Below, in pieces: positions 33,309 to 37,337 of a DNA stretch of 37,337 bases; the stretch's first letter is position 1, and every line of letters begins with the position of its first letter. Source of the stretch: VAUL01 sp964603155 (GTDB lineage Bacteria > Desulfobacterota > Desulfuromonadia > Desulfuromonadales > BM103); NCBI GenBank assembly GCA_964603155.1, contig CAZRTZ010000023.1, positions 1 through 37,337 on the forward strand, read 5' to 3'. The notes below the pieces were generated by a model. The model worked only from the letters and a program-made list of their open reading frames with translations. It had not been told where the DNA came from and searched no databases. Position numbers and translations under genes: made by a program.

Positions 33309-35672
33309 TCATCGGTCCAGGTCCGCCAAGACGAAGTCGATCGCGCCCAAAATGGTGATCAGGTCCGAGAGCAGCCAGCCGCGTGACATGGCCGGCAGCG
33401 CCTGCAGGTGCGGGAAACTCGGGGTGCGGATGCGCAGGCGGTAGGGGACGCTCTCGCCGTCGCTGACCAGGTAGTAGCCGCACTCCCCCTTGCTCGACTC
33501 GATGGCCCGGTAGCACTCGCCGCGCGGCGGGGAGATGCCGCGGCTGACGTTGACGAAATGGTGGATCAGCGTCTCGATGTCGTTTAAGCCCCGCTCGCGC
33601 TGCGGGTAGGTGTAACGGCAATCGGGGTTGACGTAGAGCCCGTCAGGCATGTTGGCGGCCGCCTGTTTGACGATCTTGAGACTCTCGCGCATCTCCATCA
33701 GGCGTACGATGAAGCGGCTGAAGCAGTCGCCATCGCCGTGGGTCGGGATGTCGAAGTCGAAGCGTTCGTACCCCGAGTAAGGCATCTTCTTGCGCAGGTC
33801 CCAGGGGATGCCGCAGGCGCGCAGATTCGGGCCGGTGATCCCCCAGTCGATGGCCTGGTCGAGGGTGGTGACGCCGATTCCTTCGGTGCGCTTGCGGAAG
33901 ATCGCGCCGTTGGTCATCAACTTGTCGAGGTCGTCGATGGTCTTGGCGAAGTTGCGGGTGAAGGCGTCCACCGTCTCGCGCCAGCCTTCGGGGAGGTCGG
34001 CCGGCAGCCCGCCGATGCGGAACCAGGCCGGGTGCATGCGCCCACCGGTGATCAGCTCGACGATGTCGAAGATCCTCTCTCTGGCATCGAAGGCGTAAAA
34101 GACCGGGGTCATGGCGCCGACGTCATGGGCGTAGGTGCCGATCCAGACCAGGTGATTGGCCAGGCGGAACAACTCGCAGAGCATGACCCGCACCACCTGG
34201 GCCCGCTCCGGAACCGTCACGCCGAGCAGGGTCTCGAGCGGATAGAGATAGGCCAGGTTGTTTTGCACCCCGGAGATGTAGTCAATCCGGTCGGTGTAGG
34301 GGATGAACTGGTTCCAGTGCTGGCGCTCGCCGATCTTCTCCGCGCCGCGGTGATGGTAGCCCAGATCGACATCGACATCCTCGACCTCTTCGCCGTGCAG
34401 CTTGAGCACCAGGCGCAGCACGCCGTGGGTGCCGGGGTGGTGCGGGCCAAGATTGAGGATCATGGTGTTCTTGTCGGCGCGCAGCGGGCCGGCGGCCGGC
34501 AGCATGGCCCGCGCCGACTCGACCGTGAATGGCGCCATCTCGGTGGCGCGCGACGGATGCTCCTTGCGTAGCGGGTGCCCCTGCCAGCTCTCGGCCATGA
34601 GGATGCGGCGCAGGTCGGGATGGCCGGTGAAGCGAATGCCGAACATGTCGAAGACTTCGCGCTCATACCAGTTTGCCGAACTCCAGACCGCTGTGGCGCT
34701 GGGGCCTTCGGGGTAATCGCCGGCGAGCGGCACCTTGACCCGGGCGTAGCCCGGCTGATCCAGGCTCAGCAGGTGGTAGACCAGTGTGAAGGGGTGTTCG
34801 GGGCGCTGCCGGCGTTCGCGCTCGTCGATGGCCGTCAGATCCTCCAGGCGGCGGAAGCGCTGCGGGGCCTTCTCCTTGAGAAAACCCAGCAGGTCCAGGG
34901 CGTCGCCCGGCTCGGCCAGGAACGTCGGCATGTCGGCCGCCGGATCATCCTTGACCCTGCCGTTGAAGCGTTCGTGCACCGCGTGCCGCACGTCGGGAGT
35001 TGCTGGGGAGAACTCCACCCGGGGCTGGGACGGCCGCCAGATATCGCCGCCACGCCGCCCGTAGAAGTGCGGGTGCTGCTGGGATGAACCGCGCAACGGC
35101 GTATTGCCGTAACCGGGCCCGCGCGGATCACGGCTTTTGCTGACGCCGTCGACCAGCAGCGGCCCGGTGGTCCCCTCGCAGCCGCCCTGCAGGCCGAAAA
35201 CCTTGCGGGCCGGACGCTCCTCTTTGACGATCTTTTCCTGCAGCATCAGCAGCCCCTGGATGAAGGCCTCGGGGCGCGGCGGGCAGCCGGGGACATAGAC
35301 GTCGACCGGCAGAATCTGGTTGACCCCCTGCATGACGCTGTAGACGTCGTACATCCCTCCGGAGTTGGCGCAACTGCCCATGGCCATCACCCATTTGGGG
35401 TTGGCCATCTGCTCGTAGACCCGCAGGATGGCGTCCCCCATCCGCTTGAACGGCGTCCCGGAGATGATCATCAGGTCGGCTTCGCGGGGGGAGTTGCGCA
35501 GAACTTCGGCGCCGAAGCGGGCGATGTCGAAGCGCGGTGTCATGCTGGTCATCATCTCGACAAAACAGCAGGACAGACCGAAGAACATCGGCCAGAGGCT
35601 GTTCTTGCGCCCCCAGTTGATGGCGTCGTCGAGCGTGGTGAGAACGATGTTGTCGGGCAGGGTCTCGCTCAT
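33309..35672 (-). CDS. nuoBCD: NADH-quinone oxidoreductase fused subunits B/C/D
   Basis: A 787-residue chain joining three complex I subunits. NuoB is ~1-170 with the N2 cluster ligands C35, C36 (GLSCCFVEM), C101 (GSCANSGG) and C130 (PGCPPRPEA). NuoC is ~205-375 with ANWYEREVFDMFGIRFTGHP. NuoD is ~395-787 with NLGPHHPGTHGVLRL and the C-terminal quinone-site region. E. coli fuses only C and D. The frame is continuous without stops, and each part keeps its key residues, so this is a real fusion rather than an error. It overlaps nuoA by four bases. Confidence 0.95.
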   Translation of the reverse strand: MSETLPDNIVLTTLDDAINWGRKNSLWPMFFGLSCCFVEMMTSMTPRFDIARFGAEVLRNSPREADLMIISGTPFKRMGDAILRVYEQMANPKWVMAMGSCANSGGMYDVYSVMQGVNQILPVDVYVPGCPPRPEAFIQGLLMLQEKIVKEERPARKVFGLQGGCEGTTGPLLVDGVSKSRDPRGPGYGNTPLRGSSQQHPHFYGRRGGDIWRPSQPRVEFSPATPDVRHAVHERFNGRVKDDPAADMPTFLAEPGDALDLLGFLKEKAPQRFRRLEDLTAIDERERRQRPEHPFTLVYHLLSLDQPGYARVKVPLAGDYPEGPSATAVWSSANWYEREVFDMFGIRFTGHPDLRRILMAESWQGHPLRKEHPSRATEMAPFTVESARAMLPAAGPLRADKNTMILNLGPHHPGTHGVLRLVLKLHGEEVEDVDVDLGYHHRGAEKIGERQHWNQFIPYTDRIDYISGVQNNLAYLYPLETLLGVTVPERAQVVRVMLCELFRLANHLVWIGTYAHDVGAMTPVFYAFDARERIFDIVELITGGRMHPAWFRIGGLPADLPEGWRETVDAFTRNFAKTIDDLDKLMTNGAIFRKRTEGIGVTTLDQAIDWGITGPNLRACGIPWDLRKKMPYSGYERFDFDIPTHGDGDCFSRFIVRLMEMRESLKIVKQAAANMPDGLYVNPDCRYTYPQRERGLNDIETLIHHFVNVSRGISPPRGECYRAIESSKGECGYYLVSDGESVPYRLRIRTPSFPHLQALPAMSRGWLLSDLITILGAIDFVLADLDR

Positions 35673-36085
35673 CCATCGCTCCGCGGCTGGTTACGCCGGT
35701 GTGCACTGGGCCCCCAGTTGAGACCGCCCGATTTCCACAGATGGATCAGGCCGAGGAACAGCACCAGAATGAAAAACGCCACCTGGGCGAAGCCGGCCCA
35801 GCCGAGCCGGTCATAGGCCACCGCCCAGGAGACGACGAAGATCATCTCGACGTCGAAGACGATAAAGAAAATCGCCACCAGGTAGAATGGGACGGGCTCG
35901 CTCAGCCGGGCCGGGCCGGTCGGCTCGATCCCCGATTCGTACGCCTCGTCCTTGGCCTTGCTGTGGGTGCGCTGGCCGATCCCCCAGGAGAGGAGCATGA
36001 GCAGACCGACCAGCCCCACTGCAATCACGGTATACAACCCCAGTGAGAGCAGGGCCTCGAACGAAGGCTGAGTGTCGGTCGGCAT
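35669..36085 (-). CDS. nuoA: NADH-quinone oxidoreductase subunit A
   Basis: A 138-residue, three-helix membrane subunit with AYESGIEPTGPAR in the first loop and PFYLVAIFFIVFDVEMIF, the conserved acidic helix. First gene of the operon. Upstream (36086-36186, minus strand) TTGTCC and TAGAAA lie 17 bp apart and could be the operon promoter, but this is weak. Confidence 0.95.
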   Translation of the reverse strand: MPTDTQPSFEALLSLGLYTVIAVGLVGLLMLLSWGIGQRTHSKAKDEAYESGIEPTGPARLSEPVPFYLVAIFFIVFDVEMIFVVSWAVAYDRLGWAGFAQVAFFILVLFLGLIHLWKSGGLNWGPSAHRRNQPRSDG

Positions 36086-36186
36086 GGTCGGAAACTCGCG
36101 GTGGCTCTTGGATGAATTAAGGCGCCGATATTAAGTTACACAAAAAGCATTTTCTAGCACATGATTCACCGGCGGACAATGCCATT

Positions 36187-36666
36187 TCACCCCTTGCGGC
36201 TACGTCCGTCGGCAATGGCGGCCCGTGCCAGCGCGTCGCAGCGCTCATTCTCGGGGTGCCCGGCGTGGCCCCGCACCCAGTGCCATTCAATCTGGTGGCA
36301 GTTACTCAGTTCGACCAGCCGCTCCCACAAATCCCGGTTGGCCACCGGCTGTTTCTGACTGTTCTTCCAGTCCCGGCGAATCCAGCCTGCCACCCATTCG
36401 GTCATCCCCTTCTTCAAATATTCCGAATCGGTCGTCAGGTGCACATGGCAGGGGCGCTTCAAGGCCTCGAGGCCGGCAATCGCGGCCGTCAGCTCCATGC
36501 GGTTGTTGGTGGTCTCCGCCTCGTAGCCGGAAAGTTCCTTCTCGTGTCTGCCGCTGCGCAGGATCGTCCCCCATCCGCCCGGACCGGGATTGCCGGAACA
36601 GGCTCCGTCGGCGAAAATTTCGATCGATTGCAGGGTGCGGTGCGTGTTGCTGCGGGATTCGGACAT
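36187..36666 (-). CDS. rnhA: Ribonuclease HI
   Basis: A 159-residue enzyme that cuts RNA in RNA-DNA hybrids. The four acidic metal ligands are visible: Asp in IFADGACSGNPGPGG, Glu in RMELTAAI, Asp in LTTDSEYL and Asp in ENERCDALA, with His in VRGHAGHPEN. The start at 36666 (MSESRS) is chosen over the longer frame to 36750 because the added segment is not family-like and lies at a possible terminator. Confidence 0.95.
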   Translation of the reverse strand: MSESRSNTHRTLQSIEIFADGACSGNPGPGGWGTILRSGRHEKELSGYEAETTNNRMELTAAIAGLEALKRPCHVHLTTDSEYLKKGMTEWVAGWIRRDWKNSQKQPVANRDLWERLVELSNCHQIEWHWVRGHAGHPENERCDALARAAIADGRSRKG

Positions 36667-36752
36667 CGGTGGCTCGTGAAAGGAAAATGAAAACTTCACA
36701 ATCCTAACGGCAGCGGCGGCGGATGTCCACCCGCCTGTGCCCCTGAGCACGT

Positions 36753-36782
36753 AAAAAAAGCGCTCCCGGGGGGGCCGTGCGC
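36753..36782 (-). terminator. Terminator-like hairpin with T7 upstream of rnhA
   Basis: On the minus strand, GCGC...CCC/GGG...GCGC with an asymmetric internal loop, followed by seven T (36759 to 36753). No gene ends nearby upstream apart from gdhA, which has its own terminator. Confidence 0.5.
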
Positions 36783-36825
36783 CATTGCCGAACCCGGCAC
36801 TGCATTGTGCCGAACACGTTCAAGG
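36753..36825 (-). ncRNA. Candidate short RNA between gdhA and rnhA
   Basis: A transcript of ~70-75 bases is predicted from a sigma-54-like promoter (36833-36851) to the T7 terminator (36753). It would contain a small hairpin GGCAC/GTGCC. No known RNA family is recognised. This rests only on the two flanking signals. Confidence 0.3.
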
Positions 36826-36832
36826 CGGGATC

Positions 36833-36851
36833 AAAGCACTGATTGTGCCAA
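36833..36851 (-). promoter_or_regulatory. Sigma-54-like -24/-12 promoter
   Basis: On the minus strand, TTGGCACAATCAGTGCTTT keeps the invariant GG-N10-GC spacing and the TGGCAC -24 box. The -12 box is GTGC instead of TTGC. A related but mis-spaced motif, GGCACAATGCAGTGCC, lies just downstream. Confidence 0.4.
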
Positions 36852-36958
36852 ACTGCAAGCCCCGGTAAGGGCGATGTTTTTTTGATTCCTGCGAGAAGAG
36901 GGGTGCCGCTTTTGGCGGCGCCTGGTGCGGAGGGTGGTGCATTATTCACCACGGATGA

Positions 36959-36990
36959 CCAAAGGCCCGGCATTGCTGCCGGGCCTTTGG
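36959..36990 (-). terminator. Terminator of gdhA
   Basis: A 14-bp perfect stem (CCAAAGGCCCGGCA/TGCCGGGCCTTTGG) with loop TTGC, 45 bases after the gdhA stop. The T-rich part is inside the stem and the tail is short. Confidence 0.75.
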
Positions 36991-37035
36991 TGTTGAGCGT
37001 TGCGCTGCGGTTGCGAGGTGTCTTCCCGCGGCCCC

Positions 37036-37337
37036 TTAGACGAGGCCGTGGGCAACCATGGCGTCGGCCACCTTGGTGAAGCCGGCAATGTTGGCACCGA
37101 GCACGTAGTTCCCCGGCGCACCGTACTCTTCCGAGGTCGCGTAGCAGAGGTTGTGGATGTTGCTCATGATCTTGGCCAGTTTGACTTCGGTGTCCTCGAA
37201 GGTCCACGAGTCGCGCTGGGCGTTCTGCTGCATTTCCAGGGCCGAGGTGGCCACGCCGCCGGCGTTGGCGGCCTTGCCCGGGCCGTAGGCGATCTTGGCG
37301 TCGAGGAAGACCTTCACCCCTTCCGGCGTGGTCGGCA
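37036..37337 (-). CDS. gdhA: NADP-type glutamate dehydrogenase, C-terminal part
   Basis: The last ~100 codons of the enzyme that interconverts 2-oxoglutarate plus ammonia and glutamate; the 5' part is outside the window. The segment GPGKAANAGGVATSALEMQQNA and the ending NYVLGANIAGFTKVADAM are typical of the hexameric NADP-dependent GdhA of bacteria. The frame is open to the window edge. It is followed by its own terminator. Confidence 0.93.
   Translation of the reverse strand, partial: PTTPEGVKVFLDAKIAYGPGKAANAGGVATSALEMQQNAQRDSWTFEDTEVKLAKIMSNIHNLCYATSEEYGAPGNYVLGANIAGFTKVADAMVAHGLV

Overview
The window most likely comes from the chromosome of a Desulfuromonas/Geobacter-type bacterium (inference). 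It has high G+C, tightly packed Gram-negative genes, an E. coli-like 14-subunit-type complex I with NuoB, NuoC and NuoD in one chain (an arrangement I recall from Geobacter relatives), and a Lap-type adhesin system. Both ends cut genes: a periplasmic binding-protein-like gene at the left and gdhA at the right.

Bases 1-21000 form a type 1 secreted adhesin island. A leftward operon encodes a LapB-like ABC exporter, a LapC-like membrane fusion protein, a LapG-like periplasmic cysteine protease, a membrane sensor ending in a degenerate HD-GYP domain, and a PhnD-like periplasmic protein. Facing the other way are a TolC-like outer membrane channel and three adhesins in a row. All three adhesins begin with the same ~105-residue module followed by a TAAG motif, the LapG cleavage signature of LapA. 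Each then has a different body of cadherin/VCBS-like repeats, RTX repeats in variable number, and a C-terminal secretion region. Between the adhesins sit a NarL/LuxR-family response regulator and a PilZ c-di-GMP receptor; a decayed second copy of the regulator's 3' end lies between tolC and adhesin 1. A shared promoter-proximal element precedes the adhesin units. The working model is this: adhesins are exported through LapBC-TolC, held in the outer membrane by the N-terminal module, and released when LapG cuts at TAAG. A c-di-GMP sensor other than canonical LapD (the dead HD-GYP protein) would control LapG. The third adhesin contains a 100-N assembly gap, and the flanking repeats predict its true length modulo 753 bp.

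Bases 20800-21900 hold a CoA-binding protein and a DUF2442/DUF4160 pair, all leftward. Bases 21975-36085 are the leftward nuoA-BCD-E-F-G-H-I-J-K-L-M-N operon. Most junctions overlap by 1-4 bases, but three intergenic repeat-like insertions of 120-140 bp sit just upstream of nuoE, nuoG and nuoI. Bases 36187-37337 hold rnhA, an intergenic region with a possible sigma-54-driven short RNA, a terminator, and the 3' end of gdhA.
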